A stretch of DNA of 64,000 nt from Prostheceraeus crozeri. Taxonomy: Eukaryota; Platyhelminthes; Polycladida; Euryleptidae. The first letter of the stretch is position 1. Each line of letters opens with the position of its first letter. Shown here in pieces: positions 13,132-21,814 of this stretch. Both the position numbers and the translations under genes were made by a program. The stretch spans positions 20,001 to 84,000 of the forward strand of contig CAJQUW010011581.1 of assembly GCA_907163375.1 (NCBI GenBank), written 5' to 3'. The notes beneath the pieces were generated by a model, which was given only the letters and a program-made list of their open reading frames with translations, made no database searches and was not told where the DNA came from.

Positions 13132-13590
13132 CAGAGTGGCTTTGTATGGGTAAAATTTTGAAAATTTTCCAAAGTGTGTCATTTCGACCTGGGACCTTCA
13201 CCAAAACATTTTTCATCAAATTTCACTGACCCCCCCCCCCACCCCCCGACAGCAATCTTCTAACTTTGGTTCTAGTGGACGGATTTTGTCTTACAGCTAC
13301 TCGTTTGAAAGAGGAGAAAAAACTGCTCGACGCCATTTTTGCCGCGAGTCGATCGGACCAGTCGTTCAAAAGTTAGAGCTGTTACAAGATTTTAGGTCGG
13401 AGCTAAATCCTAAGTGTCAGAGTGGCTGTGTATGGGTAAAATTTTGAAAATTTTCCAAAGTGTGTCATTTCGACCTGGGACCTTCACCAAAACATTTTTC
13501 ATCAAATTTCACTGACCTCCCCCCCCTCGGGAGAGCTAGCTTCGATCTTGGCTTCTAGTGGACGGATTTTGTCGTGCAATAGCTCGTTTG
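13132..13590. repeat. Left inner repeat: about 1.5 units of the 290-bp satellite
   Basis: Two partial units of the same sequence that forms the large right-hand array are present here in inverted orientation. The match includes the CGACCTGGGACC and TTTTGAAC/GTTCAAAAG landmarks and the C-runs. The last part, after 13520, is more diverged. The left end thus carries a short version of what is a 12-unit array on the right. Confidence 0.85.
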
Positions 13591-13787
13591 AAAGCTAAGA
13601 GTGAGACAAATTCAGTGAAAGAAACGCCTTGTTCATATCTGTCTTCCTTTAGATGTGAGACGCCATTTAAGATTTTGGGAGATTGACGAAAAACGACAGA
13701 GTTAGAATTTCCAGAAGAAACAGCTCCAGCGGGCGAATGAAGGCTCGGATTGGTAAACGGAGGCCAGATTTGGAATCAGCTTGATGT

Positions 13788-13948
13788 TATTATCCAATGA
13801 GGATCATCATCCAATGAGAATCAAGCATTTCTATATAAATAGCGAGCCTTCCACAGTGAGAATCATTCCATCGTTGAATCACACGAGTGACGGACGCACA
13901 TTTTCTCTCTCTCTCTCTAGTTCCCTGTTCTATTATCCAACTAAAATG
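13788..13948 (+). promoter_or_regulatory. Left Polinton promoter and leader exon (CCAAT-CCAAT-TATA, ATG|GTAAGT)
   Basis: Two CCAAT boxes start at 13794 and 13811, 17 bp apart, and a TATATAAA box follows at 13832-13839. About 110 bp downstream the leader reaches ATG (13946-13948), immediately followed by a consensus splice donor GTAAGT. A polypyrimidine tract with acceptor TTTTAG|GC ends at 14290, and joining there keeps the frame of the exonuclease-like gene. The same architecture is mirrored at the other end of the coding block (28974-29176). Splicing is inferred from signals only. Confidence 0.65.
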
Positions 13949-14055
13949 GTAAGTCGCTACTTCCCTCCCGCTATATATTCCAAAACCACCCAACGTGGAC
14001 GACATAATTGATCAAATCCTTAACAGCAGTGGTACGAAGCGCAAGTCGGACAAGA

Positions 14056-14256
14056 ATGCTGCATCAAAACGCAAATCAAAGAAGGAGAATTACTAGTCCT
14101 TTCCTAACTCTACCCTATGACAATTCGCTTATGTGCTTTGAGTGTCGTAGACGTAATCTTATTAGATACATTTTACTTCTTCGTTGCCATCATATCATTT
14201 GTGTATTTTGTCGTGAAAAGCATCGATGTAATTCTTCATTTTGTAATATGTTATAG
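14056..14256 (+). CDS. Small RING-finger-like protein (Polinton)
   Basis: This is a short frame with a basic N-terminus and a cysteine/histidine cluster in its second half: CFEC, then RCHHIICVFC, then HRCNSSFC. The spacing resembles a RING or RING-like zinc fold, usually found in ubiquitin ligases. The first methionine in frame is at 14056; nearby splice signals make the true start uncertain. It lies within the intron proposed for the leader exon, so it may be an alternative product or not be expressed. It is a neighbour of a second RING protein at 15334. A viral E3-like role in modifying the host is inference. Confidence 0.4.
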   Translation: MLHQNANQRRRITSPFLTLPYDNSLMCFECRRRNLIRYILLLRCHHIICVFCREKHRCNSSFCNML

Positions 14257-14290
14257 AACGTTTCCTTAGATGTGTAAATTTCCGTTTTAG

Positions 14291-14839
14291 GCTTCTATCA
14301 TCATTTTTATGGATTGTGAGGGTGAACCTGTGCAGGAGCTCAGTGCTATTGCTATGAACAATTGGACATATCAGATTGTCAGTGTCTATCATCAACATGC
14401 CAACTGCAATCCCAATGTTGATCAATGGGCGAGAAAACACATTCATGGACTTAATCTGAAATATTTGCAAGACTATGGCTTTTCTTGTGAGAGTGCTCTT
14501 CTTATTGACTTTAAACGATGGTTAGCTGCTTTCAATGTTATACGCATCTTTTGTAATAATCCTGGTAAGGAGAGGAAAGTATTTCCCAATCTAATCATTG
14601 ATGATATTTTGCTCCCACCTTGGGATAGTAGAGTGAATCAACATTATCATGAAGTCACGAAACGTTTTAAGGATTTTTCTGTTCCTATTTTGTCTGTTCG
14701 TTGTAGTAGCTACGTTCATAACCAATGCTTCTTTCCTCCTTACCTCAGCACTGCCAAAGTCCTGTATGGTTATCATTGCTCGCTGTATGATAGTTACCAG
14801 CTGTATCTATTTTATCTCTTTCAAACCATTGATTTATAA
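14291..14839 (+). CDS. DEDDh-type 3'-5' exonuclease-like protein (Polinton)
   Basis: The visible frame from Met 14309 begins MDCEGEPVQE, an ExoI motif (D-x-E). Extending to the acceptor at 14290 adds a hydrophobic strand before that motif, as the fold requires. A middle segment with FCNNPGKE fits the ExoII region. Near the C-terminus HCSLYD gives H-x4-D, the ExoIII signature of the DEDDh (DnaQ-like) family. Such enzymes remove nucleotides from 3' ends. The element's DNA polymerase has its own proofreading domain, so this would be an extra nuclease. Length is about 180 residues, normal for a bare exonuclease domain. The assignment rests on motif order only. Confidence 0.55.
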   Translation, partial: ASIIIFMDCEGEPVQELSAIAMNNWTYQIVSVYHQHANCNPNVDQWARKHIHGLNLKYLQDYGFSCESALLIDFKRWLAAFNVIRIFCNNPGKERKVFPNLIIDDILLPPWDSRVNQHYHEVTKRFKDFSVPILSVRCSSYVHNQCFFPPYLSTAKVLYGYHCSLYDSYQLYLFYLFQTIDL

Positions 14840-14926
14840 TGCATGCTTGTTACTATTATTCAATAAATGTTACTATGAGAAGAGTTGTTGTTTTCATGCA
14901 ATGGATGGGTTAGATAAAGGGCAATC

Positions 14927-15337
14927 ATGTCTTTCTCAAACGACTGCGGAACATTACATTTTCATAGGCAAAGTTTAAAAGGAGCTGTTCAAGATTATGT
15001 GATAAATTTTCATAAAGATGAGACCGACATCGAAGCAGTGGTCGATGATGATAGCACTCTATTTCTAGAGTTAATGAATACATTCTCTGATAGCATTGTC
15101 ATGGCGCGATTAGTTGCGAAAATTAAGTTTAGTCATTTTGGAAAGGAAGAGGTGGAAAGTCGCTCTTTCCATTTTGCTTCTTATTCAATGGAAGTGGTAG
15201 ATCACCCCGAAGAATTTTTTAAAAGACATATGATAAAAATTGCTGAACGTCATAACGCATTTAACCATCATGGTAGCAGTCTAGTGATTGAAGCGATTTC
15301 AGATATTCACATTCAACTTTCCATAAAGAAAAATTGA
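14927..15337 (+). CDS. Free-standing relative of the Polinton PolB N-terminal domain
   Basis: This 136-residue protein has no enzyme motif of its own. Its second half, with SFHFASYSMEVVD followed by EEFFKRHM and later ISDIHIQLS, resembles the N-terminal region of the polymerase of this same element. There the minus strand near 28300-28150 shows QFHVPSSSATEVVD, SHSMFK and AIFKIS. The same module (a hydrophobic pattern ending near GSxW) is common at the N-terminus of Polinton polymerases. It therefore looks like a duplicated or detached polymerase-associated domain. Function unknown. Confidence 0.55.
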   Translation: MSFSNDCGTLHFHRQSLKGAVQDYVINFHKDETDIEAVVDDDSTLFLELMNTFSDSIVMARLVAKIKFSHFGKEEVESRSFHFASYSMEVVDHPEEFFKRHMIKIAERHNAFNHHGSSLVIEAISDIHIQLSIKKN

Positions 15338-15663
15338 ATATGCAGTGGTACTTGATTGTAGCACAACTGGTTTTCGAGCTATGTCTGCTCACTCTCGAAG
15401 TATATTCCTTCTGTACATGCGTCTATTATTTAGAAAAGGCTAGCAAATTCATATCTTCAAAAAGACTTGCTATAGACATCAGTAACGGTGAAACTATGTG
15501 TTGTGATGTATGTAAGCGAAAGGATGGAAATGAAAAGCGCATCTTCAAGAGATGTAGGCATGCTTTTTGTCAACGCTGTTTCATACGTAATTGCATTCAA
15601 CTTTGCCAATGTAACCACTGTGATATTGCTCATTTCGAGTGTCACTTATGTTGCAATAGTTAG
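15334..15663 (+). CDS. Membrane-anchored RING-finger protein (Polinton)
   Basis: The first 40 residues are strongly hydrophobic (LIVAQLVFELCLLTLEVYSF), consistent with a membrane segment. The C-terminal half is a RING-type zinc motif: CCDVC, a loop, RCRHAFCQRC, then CQCNHC and CHLC. Membrane-RING proteins typically act as E3 ubiquitin ligases, and viruses use them to remove host surface or antiviral proteins. The gene overlaps the end of the upstream reading frame by four bases, suggesting a shared transcript. Family membership is clear by pattern; the function is inferred. Confidence 0.6.
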   Translation: MNMQWYLIVAQLVFELCLLTLEVYSFCTCVYYLEKASKFISSKRLAIDISNGETMCCDVCKRKDGNEKRIFKRCRHAFCQRCFIRNCIQLCQCNHCDIAHFECHLCCNS

Positions 15664-15714
15664 TACCTATGCAAATGTGGTAAAGATAGGTTTTAGCAAA
15701 GACTAACACGGAAA

Positions 15715-16059
15715 ATGGCGAAACGTAAAAAGTCTTCAAAGTTTTCTTCAGCCATTCAAGCTCTCCGACGAATGAAAGCAAATCAGCGATACAATGCTAT
15801 ACGACATGCCAACGATAAATTCATTCGTGAAATTATTTCTCATGTCAGAAAGTTGAGGACGAAGAAATTAGCGCCAAAACAACGAAAGTTACTTAAGCGA
15901 TATGCCACAAAATTGCATTTCATCTCCAATCCTAAAGTCACCCTTCAAAGAAAGAGGAAAACTCTAACACAAAAGGGCGGTTTCCTTTCAGCAATACTTC
16001 CAATGATAGCTCCTGCCGTGGGCAACCTATTGGGTAATATCTTTGGCTCTAAGCGTTAA
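15715..16059 (+). CDS. Small basic virion protein with QKGGF cleavage-like site (Polinton)
   Basis: This 114-residue protein is very rich in Lys/Arg. Its C-terminal hydrophobic-amphipathic tail begins at TQKGGFLSAILPMIAPAVG. Polintons and adintoviruses commonly encode a protein of this layout just before the packaging ATPase. The GG-containing site resembles those cut by adenovirus-type proteases, and the tail resembles membrane-active peptides of adenovirus pVI/pX. A core or minor capsid role is likely, inferred from layout and position. The start ATG at 15715 is the first in frame and is preceded by an A-rich context. Confidence 0.7.
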   Translation: MAKRKKSSKFSSAIQALRRMKANQRYNAIRHANDKFIREIISHVRKLRTKKLAPKQRKLLKRYATKLHFISNPKVTLQRKRKTLTQKGGFLSAILPMIAPAVGNLLGNIFGSKR

Positions 16060-16090
16060 TTATGCAAATGTTGAATCTCAAAGTATTAAA

Positions 16091-16708
16091 ATGGATTTCA
16101 GACTTCAATGTGATAAAGTTCTGACTGTATCAGGTCCATCTCATGCAGGTAAAACTGTTTTCACGCTGAATTTATTGGATAAAAGAAGGGAGTTGTTTAA
16201 GGAACCTATCAATCGAGTGATTTGGTGTTATGGTATTTATCAACCGTCGCTGTTTCAGGAATTGCAAAGTCGCAACTTTATTCGACATGAAGGAATTATT
16301 GCAGTGGATAAACTTCAGTCTAATGATGTTGGTGTATTGGATGATTTATTAAAAGAAAGTAAGAATTCAAAAGATGTTACAGATATGTTCACTCGTGCAG
16401 CACATCATAAAAGGTGTTTTATCATCTATATCACACAAAATTTGTTTCCTGATGGAAAAGAAGCTCGTACACGAAACCTGAATACACACTATTATGCTAT
16501 TTTCAAGAATCCGCGAGATAAAAGTCAATTTGAAATTTTAGCGCGACAAGTTGCACCCAGAGGATCAAAAGCCTTAATTGAAATTTTTCAAGCAGCTACT
16601 GAAAAACCATACGGTTACTTATTCATTGACTTTACGCAAGAGTGTCCGGAAGAATTTAGATTTCGAAGTGATATTTTGAAAACTCCCATGATTATCTACA
16701 AACTATGA
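16091..16708 (+). CDS. Polinton packaging ATPase (A32/FtsK-HerA type)
   Basis: This drives DNA into the capsid by ATP hydrolysis. The Walker A motif is SGPSHAGKT, about 14 residues from the start. The segment GVLDDLL fits Walker B, and YITQNLF is the conserved sensor stretch of A32-like ATPases. About 206 residues is typical. The start at Met 16091 (MDFRLQCDK) is the first methionine of the frame that leaves a normal N-terminus; the frame is open upstream but has no ATG there. The gene runs directly into the next one, overlapping by four bases. Confidence 0.92.
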   Translation: MDFRLQCDKVLTVSGPSHAGKTVFTLNLLDKRRELFKEPINRVIWCYGIYQPSLFQELQSRNFIRHEGIIAVDKLQSNDVGVLDDLLKESKNSKDVTDMFTRAAHHKRCFIIYITQNLFPDGKEARTRNLNTHYYAIFKNPRDKSQFEILARQVAPRGSKALIEIFQAATEKPYGYLFIDFTQECPEEFRFRSDILKTPMIIYKL

Positions 16709-17397
16709 GTTCTTATTCTCGCATGATTGTTATTCCTCAGGATGAATATGTACAATTGACTGCCATGCAGCAAGTAAAGCAACCTCTTGCAAATCAAATG
16801 TATAGGAAAGAAATAGATTATCAGCAAAATGTTCACATCAAAGATCCACATCGTGCTGTATTACTACAATCGGAAACTGTTGAGCAATTGAAAAACTTGA
16901 AGAATAAGATGCGTGACTCTGTATCGACTGCTACACCTTTAGCATCTCGCGCACATGCCATATCTCTTTTCAACAGTATTGAACCCCATCTCAATGTAAA
17001 TGATAGAGGAGAAATCATTACAGATGAAAATAAAGTGATTGATGCTTCACGTTATGAAGACTTGATTCAGTATGCGACACGTAGAAAGCGCCGTCAGGGC
17101 TATGTTCCACCTGGTTGGTCATACTTTCTTAAACTATTGAAAAAGCATAATGTGCCAAAATTTGCTTTGAATAATGAGACATTGAAAGAACTTGATTCAA
17201 CAGTGGCTACTGCTCCAATGCTTCAGACAATGAAAATGCCAACAAATTGGTTTAAGACATCACCTGCTACATCCCCTCCCACACTCACTAAGCAAACAAG
17301 AGGAAGAACTCGACGTAGATCTACGTCACCACTAAAACTAGTAAAAGGAAAACGTAAAACAGCTCCTCCCAGGAAATACATGTTCTCAGACTATTAA
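16705..17397 (+). CDS. Conserved Polinton late protein downstream of the ATPase
   Basis: This is a 230-residue protein beginning with a four-base overlap of the ATPase stop. Recognisable features are IPQDEYVQL near the N-terminus, a central helical region, GYVPPGWSYFLKLLKKHNVP around residues 130-155, and a Ser/Thr/Arg-rich basic tail. Proteins with this PPGW and nVP layout sit beside the ATPase in many Polintons, but I know no firm function. A virion or packaging-associated role is suggested by position. Confidence 0.65.
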   Translation: MSSYSRMIVIPQDEYVQLTAMQQVKQPLANQMYRKEIDYQQNVHIKDPHRAVLLQSETVEQLKNLKNKMRDSVSTATPLASRAHAISLFNSIEPHLNVNDRGEIITDENKVIDASRYEDLIQYATRRKRRQGYVPPGWSYFLKLLKKHNVPKFALNNETLKELDSTVATAPMLQTMKMPTNWFKTSPATSPPTLTKQTRGRTRRRSTSPLKLVKGKRKTAPPRKYMFSDY

Positions 17398-17398
17398 T

Positions 17399-17614
17399 AT
17401 GAAGCGGATGTGTTGCTTGCCATGTAATGAGCCGCCAGAGGTGAATGTCGTTATCACTTGCACTTGCTGCGCCAGCTCTCACAATGAAACCCCTAAGCAA
17501 TGTGAACACGATCGCAAAACCGCTAAAGCTAAATGCTGCAGTTGTTGTAAATGTAGAAAGGCAAGAAAACAAAAAGATGAGAAGGAGAAAAAAGAGTCAG
17601 TCGTCATCGACTGA
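17399..17614 (+). CDS. Small cysteine-rich protein (Polinton)
   Basis: This 71-residue frame starts one base after the previous stop and overlaps the 5' end of the integrase gene. It contains about fifteen cysteines in pairs and clusters (MCCLPC, CTCC, CCSCCKC), followed by a Lys/Glu-rich tail. Its position and the composition bias suggest a real gene. No family is recognised; it could bind zinc or be disulphide-rich. Confidence 0.45.
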   Translation: MKRMCCLPCNEPPEVNVVITCTCCASSHNETPKQCEHDRKTAKAKCCSCCKCRKARKQKDEKEKKESVVID

Positions 17615-18662
17615 ACGTTTGAAGTCAATCTATTATGATGTAAAACATCCAGCAGGAGTTGCATCTATCAAGAAATTATCAAAAGCGAGTGGTCTTCCAC
17701 AATCACAAGTGAAACGATGGTTAAAGGGTCAGGCTACCTATACACTCCACAAACAAGCGAAAAAGAAGTACCGCACCCGCCATTATATTGTTCATGACAT
17801 CGATGAACAGTGGCAAGCAGATTTGTGTGATGTTGCCTCCATTTCAAAACATAACTCGGGCAATAATTTTATTTTAACCGTCATTGATATTTTCTCGCGT
17901 TATGCGTGGGCTCAACCTTTAAAAACTAAAGGGAAAGGAGTAGCAAAAGCATTCCAAACAATTTTTCGAGAAGGTCGCATTCCAAAAAGAATTCCGAGTG
18001 ATCAAGGAAAAGAGTTTGAAAATCAGCATGTGAGAAGATTATTTGAGAGGCATGACATTGAGTTGTTTAGTGTGAAGAGTGCTTATAAAGCTGCACTCGT
18101 TGAACGTTTTAATCGCACATTAAAAAATCGCTTGTGGCGACATTTTACTGCCAACTTGACACAAAATTGGACAAAGGTTCTACAAGATACACTCCATGCC
18201 TACAATCACTCTATCCATCGTTCTATTGGACTCAGACCAGTAGATGTAAATGCTGACAATGTAGATAAAGTGCGCGAATCATTCCAACGTAAACGCAATC
18301 ATGTGAAAAGTGATGTGAAAATTGGTGATAAAGTTCGTATCTCAAAAGTGAAAAGTGTTTTTGCTAAAGGGTACCTTCCGAATTGGACAGAGGAGGTATT
18401 TACAGTATCAAGGATTAATCAAAGAGACTCTCCGACCACCTGCAAGTTGAAAGATTACGATAATGAAGGAATTGAGGGTAGCTTTTACCGCAATGAGATT
18501 GAGGTAGTCACTGAAAGTGAAACATATTTGGTAGAGAAAATCATTCGATGTAAAAAACGGCAAGGTGAAGAATGGTGTCTTGTTAAATGGGCTGGTTATC
18601 CTTCAAGTATGAACTCTTGGATGCGTCGTGCCGACATCTTTCATCTAAGTGATCGACAGTGA
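17577..18662 (+). CDS. Polinton integrase (rve) with C-terminal chromodomain
   Basis: This retroviral-type DDE integrase inserts the element into host DNA. The N-terminal HHCC-like region is reduced to a helical segment (IKKLSKASGLPQSQVKRWLK). The catalytic core has D in WQADLCDV, D in PSDQGKEFEN and E in ALVERFNRT, in the order and spacing of rve integrases. The C-terminal 45 residues, from YLVEKIIRC through LVKWAGYPSSMNSW, form a chromodomain, which in related integrases directs insertion to marked chromatin. The ATG at 17577 (MRRRKKSQ) is chosen because the open frame upstream overlaps the cysteine-rich gene. Confidence 0.95.
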   Translation: MRRRKKSQSSSTERLKSIYYDVKHPAGVASIKKLSKASGLPQSQVKRWLKGQATYTLHKQAKKKYRTRHYIVHDIDEQWQADLCDVASISKHNSGNNFILTVIDIFSRYAWAQPLKTKGKGVAKAFQTIFREGRIPKRIPSDQGKEFENQHVRRLFERHDIELFSVKSAYKAALVERFNRTLKNRLWRHFTANLTQNWTKVLQDTLHAYNHSIHRSIGLRPVDVNADNVDKVRESFQRKRNHVKSDVKIGDKVRISKVKSVFAKGYLPNWTEEVFTVSRINQRDSPTTCKLKDYDNEGIEGSFYRNEIEVVTESETYLVEKIIRCKKRQGEEWCLVKWAGYPSSMNSWMRRADIFHLSDRQ

Positions 18663-18703
18663 TTCATGCAAAGTTGTAACTAACAATGTTTAGGGTTTGA
18701 GCT

Positions 18704-19240
18704 GTGAATCCAACTGCCTCATTTTATTCACGACCCTCCTATGTAAGTGGTGGAGGACAAATTTACATCGGCGCTCGCCACCAACGTGGAGGTAGCATAC
18801 TTGGTGCACTGAAATCTGTTGTAGCACCTCTCATATCCAATGTCGGTAGATCTTTAAAACGAAATGTTTTAAGTAATGCCGTTGGCTTTGCTGGTGATGT
18901 TGCTAGTGATCTTTCCAGAGGTAGAAGTTTTAAGAGCAGTTTGTTGAATCGTGGGAAGGAACGCGGTTTAAAAACATTGAAGCAGACCTTTGCTGGTGTT
19001 ACTCAAGGAAAGAAATCACCTAAACGAATGAAAAAAGGAAGGAGGAAACATCGCGGAGCTGGTAAGGTGCGATCTTCAGTCAAAAGGCATTCACGCAAAC
19101 GTCGCAGAGGCTCTAATCATTCATCAGGCGCTAAACGACGACGCTGCCATAACTTCTTATCATGGAGTGTAAAACTTCCGGTTTTTGTTTGTTTGATCAA
19201 CAAGCCATACAGACAGATATTCTTAGTTCAAGTAGCGTAG
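18704..19240 (+). CDS. Polinton basic core/minor capsid protein
   Basis: This protein lies just upstream of, and overlaps, the major capsid gene. It has a Gly-rich start (YVSGGGQIYIG) and the segment RGGSILGALKSVVAPL, which is amphipathic like a membrane-active peptide. A helical region with VASDLSRGRSFKSSL follows, and then a strongly basic tail (KKGRRKHRG, SRKRRRG). This order is usual for Polinton core proteins, which are compared with adenovirus pVI/pVII/pX. No ATG precedes the conserved start in frame; the first codon of the open frame is GTG, so initiation is uncertain. Confidence 0.7.
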   Translation: MNPTASFYSRPSYVSGGGQIYIGARHQRGGSILGALKSVVAPLISNVGRSLKRNVLSNAVGFAGDVASDLSRGRSFKSSLLNRGKERGLKTLKQTFAGVTQGKKSPKRMKKGRRKHRGAGKVRSSVKRHSRKRRRGSNHSSGAKRRRCHNFLSWSVKLPVFVCLINKPYRQIFLVQVA

Positions 19241-20438
19241 ATTATCATCCTCGAACAGCTGAGAATGCTGGCCCCATTGAATTTGTTATTCCTGGTGGTA
19301 GTGATGACTACATAGATTTGAGTTATGCGATGGTTGATTTGAGGTTTAGAATTCAGCAAGCAGATGGAACTGCTATTGACGATGCACATAAAGTTGGACT
19401 GAACAATTTACCATTGACTACATTACTTCGCGATGTTTCTCTAACGATTGGAGAGCAGCAGGTGGAAGGTGGTCAAAGCGATTATCCCTATAAATCATAT
19501 TTCAATCATGTATCATAGTTTCATCCAGCAGCACAAAAAAGTCATATGGAAGCCATGGGATGGTACAGAGATGAAGCAGGAAAATTTGATGTTGAAACAA
19601 ACAGTGGCTTGTAAAGCGATCTGCTATGATTAAAGATAGTAGAGTATGTCAGCTATATGGTCCGCTGAATTTAGACTTCTTTAGACAGTCAAAGTTTTTA
19701 CTCTGTAATACCAGCATGCGACTCAAGCTGACATTGAATAAGCCTGAATTTGCGCTGAATGCATTTGCTAAAGTTGACAATTTTAGAATTCATGTGGAAG
19801 ATATTGCACTTTACATTCGTCGAGTAGTACCGAATCCAAGTGTCATTAGAGGACATGCTGAAGGTCTTAACCGCCAAAATGCCATTTACCCCGTTCAGCA
19901 TACAAAGCTTCTCACCTTCACAATTCCCAAAGATCAAAAGAGTTTCATGAAAGATGGCCTCTTTCCATCGGAAGCACCGAAGCTCCTCATGGTGGCAATG
20001 GTTGAAAATGATGCATTTAATGGTAATATAAAGAAGAATCCTTTCAATTTTAAACACAATGAGTTAAGTGAAATTGCTTTACGTGTAAATGGTGTGAGTC
20101 ATCCTAGTCCACCCTACAAACCAGATTTTGCTTCGGATCAATTTATGCGCAGTTATGTTGATTTTATGGATGTCTTTGGCTTTTACAATACGGATGACAC
20201 CAACGGACTGACTATGAAAGAGTTTAAGAGTGGATATACTATTTATGCATTTGATTTGACTGCTGACAGCGATATTAGTGCACCCTATCGTCAAGCGAAC
20301 GTGCCTCATAATATTCGTTTGGATTTGACGTTCAAAAGAACACTACCTGAGACGATCAATGTATTAATTTATGCAGTCTTCGATTCAAATATTGAAATTA
20401 CAAAGTATCGTGACGTGATTCTTCAGTATAATCGTTAA
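19162..20438 (+). CDS. Polinton major capsid protein (double jelly roll)
   Basis: The capsid shell protein. The N-terminal signature is clear: CLFDQQAIQTDI, then ENAGPIEFVIPGGSDDYIDL and PYKSYFNHV. The C-terminal part shows VYGFYNTDDT-like and FDLTADSD segments typical of the second jelly roll, ending with a strand-rich stretch. The region length, about 425 codons, is close to a normal Polinton capsid protein. The gene belongs to a fossil element and is broken. It lies between the core protein and the protease, the usual order. Confidence 0.88.
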
Positions 20439-20899
20439 TGAGTTGGTTGACTGCTGACGATATTAAAACTTAAGTGCAGCGTAATGCAGACGAAGCGACG
20501 TTGAAAGCTTTCGATAATGTCTATTCACTCGATACCTTACCACCTGCAGTAAATCACTATCCCATCTTTATTGTGCTAAACACTCATTCGCAGAATTTAG
20601 GCGGTGAGCATTGGAAAGCGATCTTTATTGGAGAAGACCGACGTGGTGAACTATTTGACTCTCTTGCTCAACCTCCAAATATACCAACACAGCAGTGGTT
20701 GAGAAAACATACGCGTCAATATCAGCGAAATGAACGCATACTACAACATCCACTTTCATCAACGTGTGGTGCTTTTGTACTGTACTTCATCTTAAAACGT
20801 TTACATGTATCTCGATTTGTATCTGTTATTCAAAACTTTTCATGTAATCCATCCTCTAATGAAAAAATGATTTGTAAGTTCTATCATGATTTGAAATAA
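20438..20899 (+). CDS. Polinton cysteine protease (adenain-like)
   Basis: This protease matures capsid proteins in adenoviruses and Polintons. The triad is visible: His in GGEHWKAIF, an acidic residue in GELFDSLA, and the nucleophile Cys in SSTCGAFVLYF. The position right after the capsid gene is standard. It ends at 20899, where AATAAA overlaps the stop and meets a minus-strand AATAAA at 20925-20930, so two convergent transcripts end here. The gene is part of the broken element. Confidence 0.88.
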
Positions 20900-20931
20900 A
20901 AACATCATGTTGGAAAAATTGTTTTTTATTT
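20894..20931. terminator. Convergent poly(A) signals
   Basis: AATAAA at 20895-20900 serves the plus-strand late genes. The complement at 20925-20930 gives AATAAA on the minus strand, overlapping the stop codon of the TBP-like gene. The two units are packed tail to tail within about 35 bp. Confidence 0.7.
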
Positions 20932-21792
20932 TACAATCCGCTGGGTACGTACATACTCGATGAGATAGTCTAGGATCACATTTGCTTGTACGTGAGATTT
21001 TAGTCCAGTAATGATCACTTTACTATTATGAAAGATTGCCACATGCACAGGTAACCAACAACTAATGAGAGCTGCAGGAAAATGTTCGGGTTCATAACAC
21101 AAATTGTAACTGCTGGTACGAATCTTCAAAAATGATACACTTTCACTCAATTGAGTAGAGATCACCATATTGTCCACAGTCAGATTCGACATCACACACC
21201 TCTCCCTCTTCCATATCCGACGTAGTAGTCGCTATAGCTCTAAGCGCATTGACTGCGCCGATGAATGAGAAAGGGCGCCGAGAATCTGTACAGTCCCATT
21301 TGGGAAGAGTTGAAGATTCCGTGAATTGTTCATCTTCACCACTAACATTTGAGGACGGCCCGGGTAATACTTGCTGTTTGGAAGGTGTTGGTGTAATGTT
21401 GTGAGATCGATTTTGGTGTAGAGTCTGAAGCGACGGAGAATGTTGACGATGGTGTAGCGATGGCGCTTCATGATGAAAAATGAGTAAATTGAGCGATGTA
21501 CCTTCCTTTTATACTTTTCCCAACTACCTTGATGAAATGTGAAGTTAGTATGAAGGTGGGAATGATAGAGTTGAATTCGCCGTTTGTTGACGCGCAGCCA
21601 GATGCGATTTCCAATACGTGAATGTCTTTTCATATAGAAGTATTTCAAATCCTTCATGATATGATGTAGAAATTGAAAATGACGATAAGATAAAGCAAAC
21701 TCTCTTCTCACATTTCCAGTTGAATCTTTGAAATAGACGTTTCGATCATGATCCGTTTCAATACGTTGTAGGGAATCCAATTTCCAACTCAT
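20926..21792 (-). CDS. TBP-like protein with PC4-like N-terminus (Polinton)
   Basis: The N-terminal third (21792 to about 21480) resembles PC4/SUB1, a single-stranded-DNA-binding transcription cofactor: YFKDSTGN, then FALSYRHFQFL and a W-x-K-Y helix. It is followed by a first TATA-binding-protein lobe with IVNILRRFRLYTKIDL, KYYPGRP and LFPNGTVQILGALS. The 3' part of the region encodes a second lobe with VDNMVIST, CYEPEHFPAALI and FHNSKVIITGLKSH. Compared with human TBP, YEPE-x-FP-x-LI and IF-x-S-x-KV-x-x-TG-x-K match closely. TBP places the transcription machinery on TATA boxes. The gene is in a fossil element and looks broken. I do not know TBP as a usual Polinton gene. A smaller alternative is chance similarity of one lobe, but two lobes in the right order argue against it. 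Confidence 0.68.
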
Positions 21793-21814
21793 GGTGCGTG
21801 GTAGTCATGTCTGA

